From Nocardioides sp. LHD-245 (lineage in GTDB: Bacteria; Actinomycetota; Actinomycetes; Propionibacteriales; Nocardioidaceae): DNA of 64,000 nt. The stretch spans positions 140,383-204,382 of the forward strand of contig NZ_JAVFWN010000013.1 in NCBI RefSeq assembly GCF_030929495.1, read 5' to 3'. Of this stretch, positions 24,613 through 33,792 are shown piece after piece. The position numbers were made by a program, and so were the translations under genes. The notes below the pieces were generated by a model. It worked only from the letters and a program-made list of their open reading frames with translations, had not been told where the DNA came from and did not search any database. Each line of letters begins with the position of its first letter. The first letter of the stretch is position 1.

Positions 24613-26049
24613 ATGAACGTCGACGAGTACGCAGTGCTGGACGGATACGAGCTCGCGCAGCTGATCAGGTCCGGCCAGGTCACCGCTGCCGAGGTGCAGG
24701 CGGCGGCGGGGGAGGCGATCGAGCGGGTGAACCCGCGGATCAACGCCACGGCTGCCCCGCCCTTCGCCGAGCCGCTGTCGTACGCCGCCGACGGCCTGTT
24801 CGGCGGGGTGCCCTTCGGGCTCAAGGACCTGGTCTGTCATGCCGCCGGGGTGCCGACCCGGATGGGCAGCCGCATCACCGGCGACCGCGGCGTGACGCAC
24901 GGACACGACACCGAGCTGATGAGCAGGTTCCGCAAGGCCGGGCTGGCGACCGTCGCACTGACGACGAGCCCCGAGATGGGCTACAACGCCAACACCGAGC
25001 CGGTCGTTCACGGGTCGACCCGCAACCCGTGGGACCCGAGTCGGTCGGCGGGCGGCTCCAGCGGCGGCTCCGGGGCGCTGGTCGCCGCTGGTGCGGTACC
25101 GATCGCCCATGCCAACGACGGCGGCGGGTCGATCCGGATCCCGGCGGCGTTCAACGGTCTGGTCGGCCTCAAGCCGACCACCGGTCGTGTCTCGCTGGCT
25201 CCGGACATGCAGGAGGGCCTCTACGGCTTCCTGGCGGAGTTCGTCGTGACCCGCTCCGTCCGGGACGCCGCACTGGTGCTGGACGAGGTCGCCGGGTGGG
25301 CGCCCGGCGACAAGTACCGCCTGCCCGACCCGCCGCGCCCCTTCCGGGAGGAGCTGGCCGGCGAGTCCCGCCCGCTGCGGATCGCCGTGCACACGGAGTC
25401 CTGGGCGGGGACGCACGTCGACCCGGAGGTGGCGGATGCCGTCCACCACGTCGCGCGGACGCTCGAGGGCCTGGGCCACCGGGTCGAGCAGGCCGCGCCA
25501 CGGTTCAGCTGGGACGAGTTCATGCTGGCTCACTACCGCTACTGGGCGGGCTTCGTCGCCGAGTCCGTGCACGCGGTGAGCCAGGTCTCCGGCGTCAAGC
25601 CGGGGCCCGACACCCTGGAGGCCTCGGTGCTGGCCGGCTACGAGTACGGCCGGGTCCTGACGGTCCTCGACATGGCCGAGGCGTCGGCCATCGTGACCTC
25701 GATCAGTCGCACCGCCGGAGAGTTCTTCGGTTCGTACGACGTGCTGCTCACGCCGACCACCAACACCCCGCCGCTGCCGCTGGGCTACCTGGATGCCGAC
25801 GACCCGGAGCTCGGTCACGAGGAGTGGACCCGGCGGATCTTCGACGTCGCCTCCTTCACGCCGCTGCACAACCTCACCGGGTCGCCGGCGATCAGCCTGC
25901 CGCTGGCCACGACCCGCGAGGGCCTCCCGATCGGGGTCCAGCTCGCCGCGGGCCTGTGCCGGGAGTCGACGCTGATCGGCCTGGCCGCCCAGCTGGAGGT
26001 CGCGCTGCCGTGGGCGGACCGGCTGCCGGAGATCCATGCGAGCCGGTGA
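24613..26049 (+). CDS. Amidase (amidase signature family)
   Basis: The 478-residue enzyme has the Ser-cisSer-Lys triad: Lys71 in GLKDLV, Ser149/150 in AGGSSGGSGAL, and nucleophile Ser173 in GGGSIRIPAA. Length and layout resemble 6-aminohexanoate cyclic-dimer hydrolases and other cytoplasmic amidases. It hydrolyses amides to acids and ammonia; the substrate is unknown. CGAGGAGCGCAG precedes ATG 24613, and a -10-like TACGGT lies at 24576. A LuxR regulator gene follows 64 bases downstream on the same strand, as with the nitrilase unit, which also has a LuxR partner. Confidence 0.92.
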   Translation: MNVDEYAVLDGYELAQLIRSGQVTAAEVQAAAGEAIERVNPRINATAAPPFAEPLSYAADGLFGGVPFGLKDLVCHAAGVPTRMGSRITGDRGVTHGHDTELMSRFRKAGLATVALTTSPEMGYNANTEPVVHGSTRNPWDPSRSAGGSSGGSGALVAAGAVPIAHANDGGGSIRIPAAFNGLVGLKPTTGRVSLAPDMQEGLYGFLAEFVVTRSVRDAALVLDEVAGWAPGDKYRLPDPPRPFREELAGESRPLRIAVHTESWAGTHVDPEVADAVHHVARTLEGLGHRVEQAAPRFSWDEFMLAHYRYWAGFVAESVHAVSQVSGVKPGPDTLEASVLAGYEYGRVLTVLDMAEASAIVTSISRTAGEFFGSYDVLLTPTTNTPPLPLGYLDADDPELGHEEWTRRIFDVASFTPLHNLTGSPAISLPLATTREGLPIGVQLAAGLCRESTLIGLAAQLEVALPWADRLPEIHASR

Positions 26050-26113
26050 CGACCTGGTGACGGGCCGGGGCTGAGCGGCGATACTAGGCGCCCTACAGCG
26101 AAGGCGGCAGGAC

Positions 26114-27088
26114 ATGACCGAGCGGATGCTGCTCCCGGAGGAGGTCGGGTTCCGGCTGGCGGAGATCTCCGTCGCGGACCCGACGAGGCGGCACGAGCAG
26201 GTGCTCGACCTGTTGCTCCAGGTCGGCAACGCGTCCGCTGCCGTCCTGACCCGGCCCGCGGGGCCGGGTCAGGACGCCGAGGTGCTGGCCTCGTCCGGCT
26301 ACGCCGCGGAGCTCGTCGACGCGGTCGCCAGCAGCGAGTTCGCGATCCAGGACCTGGCCTACCAGGCGATCCTGCGGGATCCGGTGCGTCCGCTGCGGTG
26401 CTGGCGCGACCTCGAGTTCGACTACGCGGCCACCGAGCTCGCGCGCGACCTGCTGGTCCCGGCGGGCTTCCGCGGTGGGGTGTCGGTGCGCCTGGAGACG
26501 GACGCGGGCGAGCACGCCGGCGACCTGCACATGAGCACGGAGGCGCGCTCGTTCCCGACCGACGCCGCGATGGACCTGATGCGCCGCTCGCGGTCGATCG
26601 TCGCCGCCCTGTGCGCGCGGCGGTCGACGTCCTCTCCTCCGGGGCGCGTGGACGGACCCTCCGTCCTGGTCCGGTACGACGACTCGATCGAGCCGCTGTC
26701 CGGTGACCCGGACTCCGAGATCGTCGGGCTGGCCCGGCTGCTCGCCGGCCGGGCTGAGCAGGTCGGCCGGTCGCTGCGGCGGATGCAGCGATGGCGGGAC
26801 CGTGAGGGTGCCGCCCGCAGTGTGTGGATCGAGGTCGTGCCCGGTGGGACGGTGGTCACCGTGCGCGACGAGCCGCTGCCCCACCGGCTGACCTGGCGCG
26901 AGCTGGAGGTGCTGACCCTGCTCGGCGCCGGGCTGCCGAACTTCTCGATCGCCCGCCGCCTGGACCTCAGCGAGCGGACGGTCGCGCACTGCGTCGAGCG
27001 CATCTTCGCCAAGCTGGGCGTCGCGGCGCGGGCCGAGGCGGCGGCCACCGCGGAGCGTGACGGCCTGACGCTCGTCGAGTTCCGCTGA
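26114..27088 (+). CDS. LuxR-family transcriptional regulator
   Basis: The 324-residue protein has a C-terminal LuxR helix-turn-helix (residues about 255-315: LTWRELEVLTLLGAGLPNFS, LSERTVAHCVERIFAKLGV). The N-terminal 200 residues look like a GAF-type sensor (DAEVLASSGY, LVPAGFRGGVSVRLET) but this is tentative. No phospho-acceptor domain is visible. It is probably the regulator of the adjacent amidase. A GATACT box lies about 30 bases before the ATG. Its DNA-binding part resembles that of the LuxR/binding-protein fusion at 20716. Confidence 0.85.
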   Translation: MTERMLLPEEVGFRLAEISVADPTRRHEQVLDLLLQVGNASAAVLTRPAGPGQDAEVLASSGYAAELVDAVASSEFAIQDLAYQAILRDPVRPLRCWRDLEFDYAATELARDLLVPAGFRGGVSVRLETDAGEHAGDLHMSTEARSFPTDAAMDLMRRSRSIVAALCARRSTSSPPGRVDGPSVLVRYDDSIEPLSGDPDSEIVGLARLLAGRAEQVGRSLRRMQRWRDREGAARSVWIEVVPGGTVVTVRDEPLPHRLTWRELEVLTLLGAGLPNFSIARRLDLSERTVAHCVERIFAKLGVAARAEAAATAERDGLTLVEFR

Positions 27089-27119
27089 CGCGCCCTGGCG
27101 GACGTCGCGAGTGTCCTCG

Positions 27120-28379
27120 TCAGGAGCCGAGGATGCGCCGGCGCCGAGCCTCGAGCGCCTCGCGCTCGGCGGCGCTCGCGGTGAGCTCGACCGCCCTGCG
27201 GTAGGCGATCTCCGCACCCTCGGCATCACCGGCCCGGGCCAGCAGCTCGGCCCGGGTGGCATGCCACGGCTGGTAGCGGTCGACCCGGCCGTCAACGTCG
27301 ATGCCGGCGAGCAGGGCGAGGCCGACATGCGGTCCGTCGGCCATCGCCAGCGCAGCTGCCCGGTTGATGGTGACCACGGGCGATGGCGCCATGGCGGACA
27401 GCTCGCCGTACAGGGCGGCGATCTGGGTCCAGTCGGTCGCGTCCCAATGGGGCGCTTCGGCGTGCAGCGCCGCGATCGCCGCCTGCACCTGGAACGGTCC
27501 CGGCGCCCCGAGTCCGAGCGCGCGCCCGAGGATCGCCGTACCTTCGGCGATCAGGGCCTGGTCCCAGTGGCCGCGGTCCTGATCCTCCAGCGCGACCGGC
27601 AGGCCGCGGCCATCGGTCCGGGCCGTACGCCGGGCGTCGGTCAGCAGCAGGAACGCGAGCAGTCCGAGCGCCTCGGTGTCCGTCGGCAGCAACTCGACGA
27701 CCAGCCGGCAGAGGCGGATCGCCTCCTGGCACAGGTCGACCCGTACGAGGTCGTCGCCCGTGCTGGCGACGTGGCCCTCGGTGTAGACGAGGTGGATCAC
27801 GTGCAGGATGCCGTGCACCCGCTCGGGGAGCTCGTCGGCGTCAGGAACCCGGTAGGGGATCCCGGCAGCCTTGATCTTCCGTTTCGCCCGGACCAGGCGT
27901 TGGTACATCGTGGTCTCGGTTGTCAAGAACGCGCGGGCGACCTCGGAGACCTCGAGCCCGCCGAGGGCCCGGAGGGTCAGCGCGACCCGGGCCTCCAGCG
28001 CGAGCGCGGGGTGGCAGCAGGTGAACATCAGCCGCAGCCGGTCGTCGGCCACCCCGCTGCGGTCGGCCGGCTCGGGCTCGGTCGTGTCGTCGTCCCTCAT
28101 CAGCGTCTCCATGCGGTCGAGCGCCGCCGACCGGGTGGCCTCCCGTCGCAACCGGTCGATCGCCCGGCGGCGGGCGACCGTGGTGAGCCACGCGCCCGGC
28201 CGCGACGGAACGCCCCGGCCGGGCCACTCGGCCACCGCGGCGGCGAACGCCTCGGCCGCCGCGTCCTCGGCCAGCCCGACGTCGCCGCCGAGCTGGCCGG
28301 CGAGCGTCGCGAGGAGCGGGGTCCACTCCTCGCGGTACGCCCGCTCGATCGCCTCGGCAGCCTCGACGGCCTCGGTCAC
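27120..28379 (-). CDS. ECF-like sigma factor with C-terminal helical domain (DUF6596 type)
   Basis: The 419-residue protein starts with sigma region 2 (AEDAAAEAFAAAVAEW, WLTTVARRRAIDRLRRE) and region 4 (LEVSEVARAFLTTETTMYQR, LVRAKRKIKAAG). A long helical C-terminal part with TPR-like repeats follows (LCQEAIRLCRLVVELLPTDT, ELLARAGDAEGAEIAYRRA). This architecture is known for sigma factors paired with YCII-type proteins. The GTG start overlaps the stop of the YCII gene, the classic arrangement. The target promoters are unknown. Confidence 0.92.
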   Translation of the reverse strand: MTEAVEAAEAIERAYREEWTPLLATLAGQLGGDVGLAEDAAAEAFAAAVAEWPGRGVPSRPGAWLTTVARRRAIDRLRREATRSAALDRMETLMRDDDTTEPEPADRSGVADDRLRLMFTCCHPALALEARVALTLRALGGLEVSEVARAFLTTETTMYQRLVRAKRKIKAAGIPYRVPDADELPERVHGILHVIHLVYTEGHVASTGDDLVRVDLCQEAIRLCRLVVELLPTDTEALGLLAFLLLTDARRTARTDGRGLPVALEDQDRGHWDQALIAEGTAILGRALGLGAPGPFQVQAAIAALHAEAPHWDATDWTQIAALYGELSAMAPSPVVTINRAAALAMADGPHVGLALLAGIDVDGRVDRYQPWHATRAELLARAGDAEGAEIAYRRAVELTASAAEREALEARRRRILGS

Positions 28380-28735
28380 CCGTCCTGCTCGTGGCTGGAC
28401 AGCGGCCGGACCTCGACGGAGCCGTACGTCACGTTGGGCATCTTCCTCGCCCAGACCAGGGCGGCGTCGAGGTCGGCGACGTCGATGATGATGTAGCTGA
28501 AGAACGCCTCCTTCGTCTCCGCGAAAGGCCCATCGGAGACCAGGGACTCGCCGTTGCGGATGCGCACCGTCGTGGCGGTCGCCTCCGTGTCGAGGCCGTG
28601 GGCGGCGATCATCGATCCGGATCGGCCGAGTTCGCCCATCACCTCGCCCCAGCTGGTCATCTCGGCGTCGAACTCGGGCGTACCCTCTGCGGGACCGGCG
28701 GTGGGTTCGTGGCGGAGCAGCAGCATGTACTTCAT
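28376..28735 (-). CDS. YCII-related DGPF-domain protein
   Basis: This 119-residue single-domain protein begins MKYMLLLRHE and contains SDGPFAETKEAF, the DGPF signature of YCII-like proteins, and WARKMP near the C-terminus. The fold is a ferredoxin-like barrel. Its biochemical role is unknown, but such genes nearly always precede a sigma factor of the type found directly downstream, and the two overlap by four bases. It may act as a small-molecule sensor for that sigma factor. CGGAGGCTCC lies upstream of the start. Confidence 0.9.
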   Translation of the reverse strand: MKYMLLLRHEPTAGPAEGTPEFDAEMTSWGEVMGELGRSGSMIAAHGLDTEATATTVRIRNGESLVSDGPFAETKEAFFSYIIIDVADLDAALVWARKMPNVTYGSVEVRPLSSHEQDG

Positions 28736-28991
28736 CGGAGCCTCCTGGGCATCGGGTGGTGCGGAACCTGCATCTCACCCTGACGTCGGGACGCTCGGCG
28801 AGTTTCGACACCTTCGACGGAGAGATCTTCCAAGAAGTTTCTACAGGCCGCCGCAACCGGCTCCCGCGGCCCGACGAGCGACCCGTCGAGTTCGACGGCC
28901 GCCGACGCACATCTCGTGCCCGTTCGCCGATCTGGGCACCATCCCGGCCGGCGGCTACCCGATCGTGAGCGAGTAGTGGTGGAACTCGGTG
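28736..28991. other. Gene-free spacer
   Basis: About 255 bases between the YCII gene start and the IclR gene end. I see no convincing gene. The promoter of the YCII/sigma pair must lie here. GC content drops locally near 28820-28845. Confidence 0.5.
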
Positions 28992-29765
28992 TCATGGCAC
29001 TGCTTGCCGCAGGTCGGCCTCGATCGACCGGCCGGCTCGTTGGAGGACGTCCACGAGCCGGAGCAGTTGCTGCGGGTCGTAGCGCACCGAGGGCATGGAG
29101 AGGGAGATGCCCGCGACCGTCCTGCGGTCGGCGTTGCGGACGGGTACGCCGATCGCGGTCACCCCGCGCTCCGACTCCTCACGATTGACGGCGAAGCCCT
29201 GCCGGCGGATCAGCTCGAGCTCGCGGACGAGTCGGGGGAGGTCCGGGACGTCGCTCTGCCCTGTCCCCGCGGTCTCGATGACCGCCGCGAGCTCGCCGGC
29301 GTCCAGCTCGGACAGCAGGAGGAGGCCGGCCGTCGTGCGGTGCGCCGGGAAGACCATGCCCTCGCGGGTGCCGACCCGCAAGGACTGCGGTGACTCGACC
29401 GAGGCGATGAACCGCGCTGTGGCCCCGACCCGGATCGCGACGTTGGCCGACTCCTGCACGACCTCGGCAAGGCGCTCGAGCGCTGGTAGCGCCGCGGCGC
29501 GCAGGCGGGCGGTGTCGGAGCGTGAGTGCGCGGCCAGCTCGAGGACCGGGCCGGCCCGGTAGGACTTGTCGGCGGCCTGCGCGGCGAAGTCGCGGTACAC
29601 CAGCATCTGGAGCAGGCGATGGGCGGTCGAGCGCGCTACGCCGAGCCGGGCCGCTGCCTCGGCGACCGTCAATCGGCCCTCCAGCTGAAGGACGGTGGCC
29701 AGCAGCAGGGCGTGATCCACGCTCGCCACCGCGTAGACGGGCCGGTCCTTGGGCGTCTTGTCCAT
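28992..29765 (-). CDS. IclR-family regulator of the gentisate operon
   Basis: The 257-residue regulator has a winged helix at residues about 12-70 (LTVAEAAARLGVARSTAHRL, then LQMLVYRDF) and an IclR effector domain (HRTTAGLLLLSELD, RRQGFAVNREESERGV, AGISLSMP). It is divergent from the gentisate pathway operon and most likely senses an aromatic acid of that pathway. A palindrome (29786-29800) and an overlapping one (29796-29812) fill the 76-bp promoter gap. GAGGATCGGCG precedes ATG 29765. A second IclR gene at 35342 has the same palindrome at its own promoter. Confidence 0.9.
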   Translation of the reverse strand: MDKTPKDRPVYAVASVDHALLLATVLQLEGRLTVAEAAARLGVARSTAHRLLQMLVYRDFAAQAADKSYRAGPVLELAAHSRSDTARLRAAALPALERLAEVVQESANVAIRVGATARFIASVESPQSLRVGTREGMVFPAHRTTAGLLLLSELDAGELAAVIETAGTGQSDVPDLPRLVRELELIRRQGFAVNREESERGVTAIGVPVRNADRRTVAGISLSMPSVRYDPQQLLRLVDVLQRAGRSIEADLRQAVP

Positions 29766-29785
29766 CGCCGATCCTCGTTCTCCCG

Positions 29786-29812
29786 TTCTGCATCACAGAA
29801 TCATGTGTTCTG
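29786..29812. promoter_or_regulatory. Overlapping IclR operators in the gentisate divergent promoter
   Basis: TTCTG-N5-CAGAA (29786-29800) and CAGAA-N7-TTCTG (29796-29812) share the central CAGAA. The first is identical but for one base to the site at the other IclR gene (36126-36140). It is centred 39.5 bp before a weak -10 (CACGGT, 29830-29835) that lies six bases from the dioxygenase ATG. Confidence 0.65.
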
Positions 29813-29841
29813 TTGTGCGGTCAAGGGTGCACGGTCCTCGC

Positions 29842-30981
29842 ATGACCCGAACCGACCATCCCGTCCGGCTGACCGCGGTGGCAGCCCCGGACCAACCCGC
29901 TGTCAGCCCTGACCTCGACCGGCTCTACCGCGGCTTCGAGAGGGAGCTCCTGGTCCCCCTCTGGACCGAGATCGGCGACCTGATGCCGGCGCACCCCCGC
30001 TCGGGGGCGACGCCGCATCGCTGGGAGTGGGACCACCTGGTCCGGCTCGCGGCGCAGGCCGGCGAGCTGGTGCCGGTCGGCCGAGGGGGCGAGCGCCGCG
30101 CGATCGCGCTGGCCAACCCGGGGCTCGGCGGGCGGCCCTTCGCCACACCGACCCTGTGGGCCGCGATCCAGTACCTCATGCCCGGCGAGGACGCGCCGGA
30201 GCACCGGCACACCCAGCACGCCTTCCGCTTCGTGGTCGAGGGCTCCGGGGTGTGGACCGTCGTCGGCGGCGACGCGGTGCCCATGAACCGCGGCGACTTC
30301 CTGCCCCAGGCCGGCTGGAACTGGCACGCGCACCACAACGCGACCGATCGCCCGATGGCCTGGATCGACGGCCTCGACATCCCGTTCCAGTACGCCACCG
30401 AGGCGCAGTTCTTCGAGTTCGGCCGCGACGAGATCGGCGATGCCGAGCGGATCACGCCCGAGCGCTCCCGCTCCGAGCGGCTCTGGGGACACCCCGGTCT
30501 GCGGCCGGTCGGCGTGGGTGAGCTGACGCCGGGCTCACCCTTGCTGGCCTACAAGTGGGAGCACACCGATCGCGCACTGGCCGACCAGCTCGCCGTCGAG
30601 CGCGAGGGCTTCGGTGGCACCGTCGAGCCCGGGCACGCCGCCGTCCGCTACACCGACCCCGCCACCGGACGCGACGTCCTGCCGACGATCCGCGCCGAGA
30701 TGCACCGCGTCGCGCGCGGCGCCGAGACCGCGCCGGTGCGCGAGACCGGATCCAGCGTCTACCAGGTCTTCGACGGCTCCGGCACGGTCACCGTCGGCGA
30801 CCACACCTGGTCGGTGAGCCGCGGCGACCTCTTCGTCGTGCCTTCCTGGCTCCCGTTCTCCGCCCGCTCCGAGGCAGGGACGACGGACTCCGACTCCGGC
30901 TCGCTCGACCTCTTCCGCTTCAGCGACGCGCCCGTGTTCGAGGCGCTCCAGCTCGACCGCACCCGGAAGGACGCCCGATGA
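29842..30981 (+). CDS. Gentisate 1,2-dioxygenase
   Basis: The 379-residue bicupin has its first metal cupin in YLMPGEDAPEHRHTQHAFRF, with a later ligand His in NWHAHHN; the second half (GSSVYQVFDGSGTVTVGD) is the degenerate cupin. It cleaves gentisate next to the carboxyl group to maleylpyruvate using Fe(II). It is first in an operon holding the next two pathway enzymes and the monooxygenase that makes gentisate. ATG 29842 has no Shine-Dalgarno and a -10-like CACGGT six bases upstream, so a leaderless start is likely. The stop overlaps the hydrolase start. Confidence 0.94.
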   Translation: MTRTDHPVRLTAVAAPDQPAVSPDLDRLYRGFERELLVPLWTEIGDLMPAHPRSGATPHRWEWDHLVRLAAQAGELVPVGRGGERRAIALANPGLGGRPFATPTLWAAIQYLMPGEDAPEHRHTQHAFRFVVEGSGVWTVVGGDAVPMNRGDFLPQAGWNWHAHHNATDRPMAWIDGLDIPFQYATEAQFFEFGRDEIGDAERITPERSRSERLWGHPGLRPVGVGELTPGSPLLAYKWEHTDRALADQLAVEREGFGGTVEPGHAAVRYTDPATGRDVLPTIRAEMHRVARGAETAPVRETGSSVYQVFDGSGTVTVGDHTWSVSRGDLFVVPSWLPFSARSEAGTTDSDSGSLDLFRFSDAPVFEALQLDRTRKDAR

Positions 30982-31805
30982 CCAGGCTCGCCACCCTCCG
31001 CACCCCCGCCGGCACCCGCGCCGTGCGGCTCGACGGCGACGTCCACGTCGACCTCGGGTACGCCGACGTGGGCGCCTACCTCGCCGCGGGCTCGCCGCCC
31101 GTGCCGGCCGACGCCGTGACCCACCCGGTCGAGGACGCGGACTTCGCGCCCGTCGTACCGCACCCGGCGAAGGTGATCTGCGTCGGCCACAACTACACGA
31201 ACCACATCAAGGAGATGGGCCGCGAGCTGCCGTCGTACCCGACGCTGTTCGTGAAGTTCGCCGACTCCCTGGTCGGCGCTCACGACGACATCGCGAAGCC
31301 GGCGGAGACCGACGCGCTCGACTGGGAGGTCGAGCTGGTCGTGGTGGTCGGCACCGAGGTGCGCCGGGCGAGCGAGGCCGAGGCGGCCGCCGCGGTCGCC
31401 GGCTTCACGATCATGAACGACATCTCCGTGCGCGACTGGCAGTTCCGCACCGTCGAGTGGACGCAGGGCAAGGCCTGGGACGCGACCACCCCGGTCGGCC
31501 CCTACCTCGTCACCCCCGACGAGCTGCCCGGCGGCCTCCGGCCGGCGCTCGAGGTGAGCACGACCGTCGACGGGCAGGTGATGCAGCGTGACGACACCGC
31601 GACGCTGCTCTTCGACCCGGTCGCGTTGGTGCAGTACGTCTCGACACTGACCCGGCTGCGGCCCGGCGACCTGATCGCCACCGGTACGCCGGCCGGCGTC
31701 GGCCACGCCCGGGACCCGAAGGTCCACCTCGCGCCGGGCCAGACCGTGGTCACCGCGATCGACGGCCTCGGGTCCTGCGTCAACCGCATCGTCGAGGACG
31801 CGTGA
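30978..31805 (+). CDS. Fumarylpyruvate hydrolase (FAH family)
   Basis: The 275-residue protein has the FAH core: CVGHNYTNHIKEMG, the metal-binding glutamates in DWEVELVVVVG, NDISVRDWQ, and the C-terminal GDLIATGTPAGVG. In the gentisate route it splits fumarylpyruvate into fumarate and pyruvate. It overlaps the dioxygenase by four bases and is followed by the isomerase that makes its substrate. A general acylpyruvase function is possible, but the context favours fumarylpyruvate. Confidence 0.93.
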   Translation: MTRLATLRTPAGTRAVRLDGDVHVDLGYADVGAYLAAGSPPVPADAVTHPVEDADFAPVVPHPAKVICVGHNYTNHIKEMGRELPSYPTLFVKFADSLVGAHDDIAKPAETDALDWEVELVVVVGTEVRRASEAEAAAAVAGFTIMNDISVRDWQFRTVEWTQGKAWDATTPVGPYLVTPDELPGGLRPALEVSTTVDGQVMQRDDTATLLFDPVALVQYVSTLTRLRPGDLIATGTPAGVGHARDPKVHLAPGQTVVTAIDGLGSCVNRIVEDA

Positions 31806-32428
31806 TGGGCCACAGCGCTGACGACGCGCGCCGCTGGATGGCCCTCGGTGAGCAGCTCGTGGCCGACGCGGTGGCCGGGCTCGACGAGGACGGCTTCGGG
31901 GCGGCCACGCTGCTCCCCGGCTGGACCCGCCGGCATCTGGTCGCCCACCTCGCCGGCAACGCCGAGGCCCTCGCCCACCTGGTCACCTGGGCGGCGACCG
32001 GTGTGGAGACGCCGATGTACGCCTCGCCCGACGAGCGCGCCGCGGGCATCGCGCGCGGTGCGCTCCTGTCCGGAGCCGACCTCGCCGCCTGGGAGCGGCG
32101 CTCGGCCACGGCCCTCGCCGGCGGTCTCGCCGGACTGACCGAGGACCGGTGGAGCCATGAGGTCCGCACCGTCCAGGGCCGGTCGCTTCCGGCGACCGAG
32201 ATCCCCTGGCTGCGGGCCCGCGAAGTGCTGGTGCACGCCGTCGACCTCGACACCGGCATCGCCTTCGCCGACCTGCCCGCCGACTTCCTGGACGCGCTGG
32301 TCACCGACGTCACCGCCAAGCGCGGCGACGTCCCGCACGTCACGGGACCGCTCCCCGAGGTGGCCGCCTGGCTGGCTGGGCGCCCGCACACCCTGACCGA
32401 CGCCCCGGACCTCGGTCCGTGGCTGTGA
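31805..32428 (+). CDS. Mycothiol-dependent maleylpyruvate isomerase
   Basis: The 207-residue DinB-fold protein has LPGWTRRHLVAHLAGNAEAL with His48, and a C-terminal pair in AREVLVHAVDLD. These equal the His-Glu-His zinc triad of Corynebacterium maleylpyruvate isomerase. It turns maleylpyruvate into fumarylpyruvate with mycothiol, the actinobacterial thiol. ATG 31805 shares one base with the upstream stop; a GTG at 31802 is the other choice. Gene order dioxygenase - hydrolase - isomerase - monooxygenase completes the pathway. Confidence 0.93.
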   Translation: MGHSADDARRWMALGEQLVADAVAGLDEDGFGAATLLPGWTRRHLVAHLAGNAEALAHLVTWAATGVETPMYASPDERAAGIARGALLSGADLAAWERRSATALAGGLAGLTEDRWSHEVRTVQGRSLPATEIPWLRAREVLVHAVDLDTGIAFADLPADFLDALVTDVTAKRGDVPHVTGPLPEVAAWLAGRPHTLTDAPDLGPWL

Positions 32429-32438
32429 GGAGGACCTG

Positions 32439-33686
32439 ATGACTCTCGACGCGATCGTCGTCGGTGGCGGCATCGGCGGTCTGAGCACCGCCTTCGCCCT
32501 GACCCGGATCGGCCTGTCCGTGCGCGTGCTGGAGCAGGCACCCGCCTTCGGCGAAGTCGGTGCGGGCATCCAGCTGGCGCCCAACTGCACGCGCATCCTC
32601 GACGACTACGGCCTCCTCGACGAGGCCAAGGCACTGGGCGTCGTACCCACGGCCATGGTGATGCGCGACGCCGTCGACGCGACCGAGCTGACCCGTCTCG
32701 ACCTGGTCGGCCTGGAACGGCGCTACGGCTTCCCCTATCTCGTGATCCACCGCAGCGATCTGCACAGCCTGTTCCTGCGCGCCTGTGAGCGAGTCGGGGT
32801 GGACCTCGTGACCGACGCCCACGTCACGGCCTACGAGAAGACTGCAGGCGGAGCGCGGGTCACCCTCGCCGACGGTACGACGCAGGAGGCACCGGTCGTC
32901 ATCGCGGCCGACGGCCTGCACTCGGTGGCCCGCGCCCTGCTCGTGGACGACGAGCCGGTGTCGTCGGCCTATGTCGCCTACCGCGGCACGGTGCCGGTGG
33001 CCGAGACCGCCGGCCGCCCGGTCGACCTGTCCGAGGTCGTCGTGTACGTCGGGCCGGGCTGCCACTTCGTGCACTACGGCCTGCGCGGCGGCGAGCTGCT
33101 CAACCAGGTCGCCGTCTTCGAGTCGCCGAAGGCACGCGCCGGCGAGGACGACTGGGGCACGCCCGACGAGCTCGACGCCGCCTTCGACGGCACGTGTGCC
33201 GCCGTCCGGGACGGCATCCCGCACATGTGGCGTGACAAGTGGTGGCGGATGTACGACCGGGACCCGATCCTGACCTGGGTCCACGGCCGGATAGCGCTCC
33301 TCGGCGACGCGGCGCACCCGCCACTCCAGTACATGGCGCAGGGCGCGATCATGGCGATCGAGGACGGCTGGGTGCTCTCCGAGCACGTCGCCGGGCTCCG
33401 CGGCGCCCGGGGCGAGGTGGACTGGGACGCGGCCCTGGCTGCCTACGAGGCGGTCCGGCCCGAGCACTGCCGGCGGGTGGTCAGCACCGCTCGGGCGTGG
33501 GGCGAGCTGTGGCACCTCGACGGGCTCGCGCGCGAGCAGCGCAACGCGCTGCTGCGGGGGCGCGACGTGCACGACTACAGCTACACCGACTGGGTCTACG
33601 GTCCGACCGCGCTGGTGCCGGAGGACGAGCCCCCGATGTTCCCGGTCGTACCGCTCTCCGGTGTCGAGGTCGGCTCGGCTCGGTAG
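32439..33686 (+). CDS. 3-Hydroxybenzoate 6-hydroxylase-like FAD monooxygenase
   Basis: The 415-residue group A flavoprotein hydroxylase has GGGIGGLSTA near residue 9, an internal DG motif (IAADGLHSVAR) and the FAD ribityl motif LLGDAAHPPLQYMAQGA. Para-hydroxylation of 3-hydroxybenzoate gives gentisate; the adjacent gentisate enzymes make this the best reading. Salicylate 5-hydroxylation would need a different enzyme class. AGGAGG lies about five bases upstream of ATG 32439. Confidence 0.9.
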   Translation: MTLDAIVVGGGIGGLSTAFALTRIGLSVRVLEQAPAFGEVGAGIQLAPNCTRILDDYGLLDEAKALGVVPTAMVMRDAVDATELTRLDLVGLERRYGFPYLVIHRSDLHSLFLRACERVGVDLVTDAHVTAYEKTAGGARVTLADGTTQEAPVVIAADGLHSVARALLVDDEPVSSAYVAYRGTVPVAETAGRPVDLSEVVVYVGPGCHFVHYGLRGGELLNQVAVFESPKARAGEDDWGTPDELDAAFDGTCAAVRDGIPHMWRDKWWRMYDRDPILTWVHGRIALLGDAAHPPLQYMAQGAIMAIEDGWVLSEHVAGLRGARGEVDWDAALAAYEAVRPEHCRRVVSTARAWGELWHLDGLAREQRNALLRGRDVHDYSYTDWVYGPTALVPEDEPPMFPVVPLSGVEVGSAR

Positions 33687-33792
33687 TGCCGAACTTCTGC
33701 GATGGGGAAAGTGCTCCACTTCGGATTCTGCTCTACGCGAGAGTGGGGATGGCGGCGGGCACCCGGTCCGGCGCCGGCCCGTGGAGGAAGAG

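Noticed and set aside
28732..28995. Short minus-strand frame between the YCII and IclR genes
   Set aside because: Composition is random-like, and it covers the region where the YCII promoter must lie.
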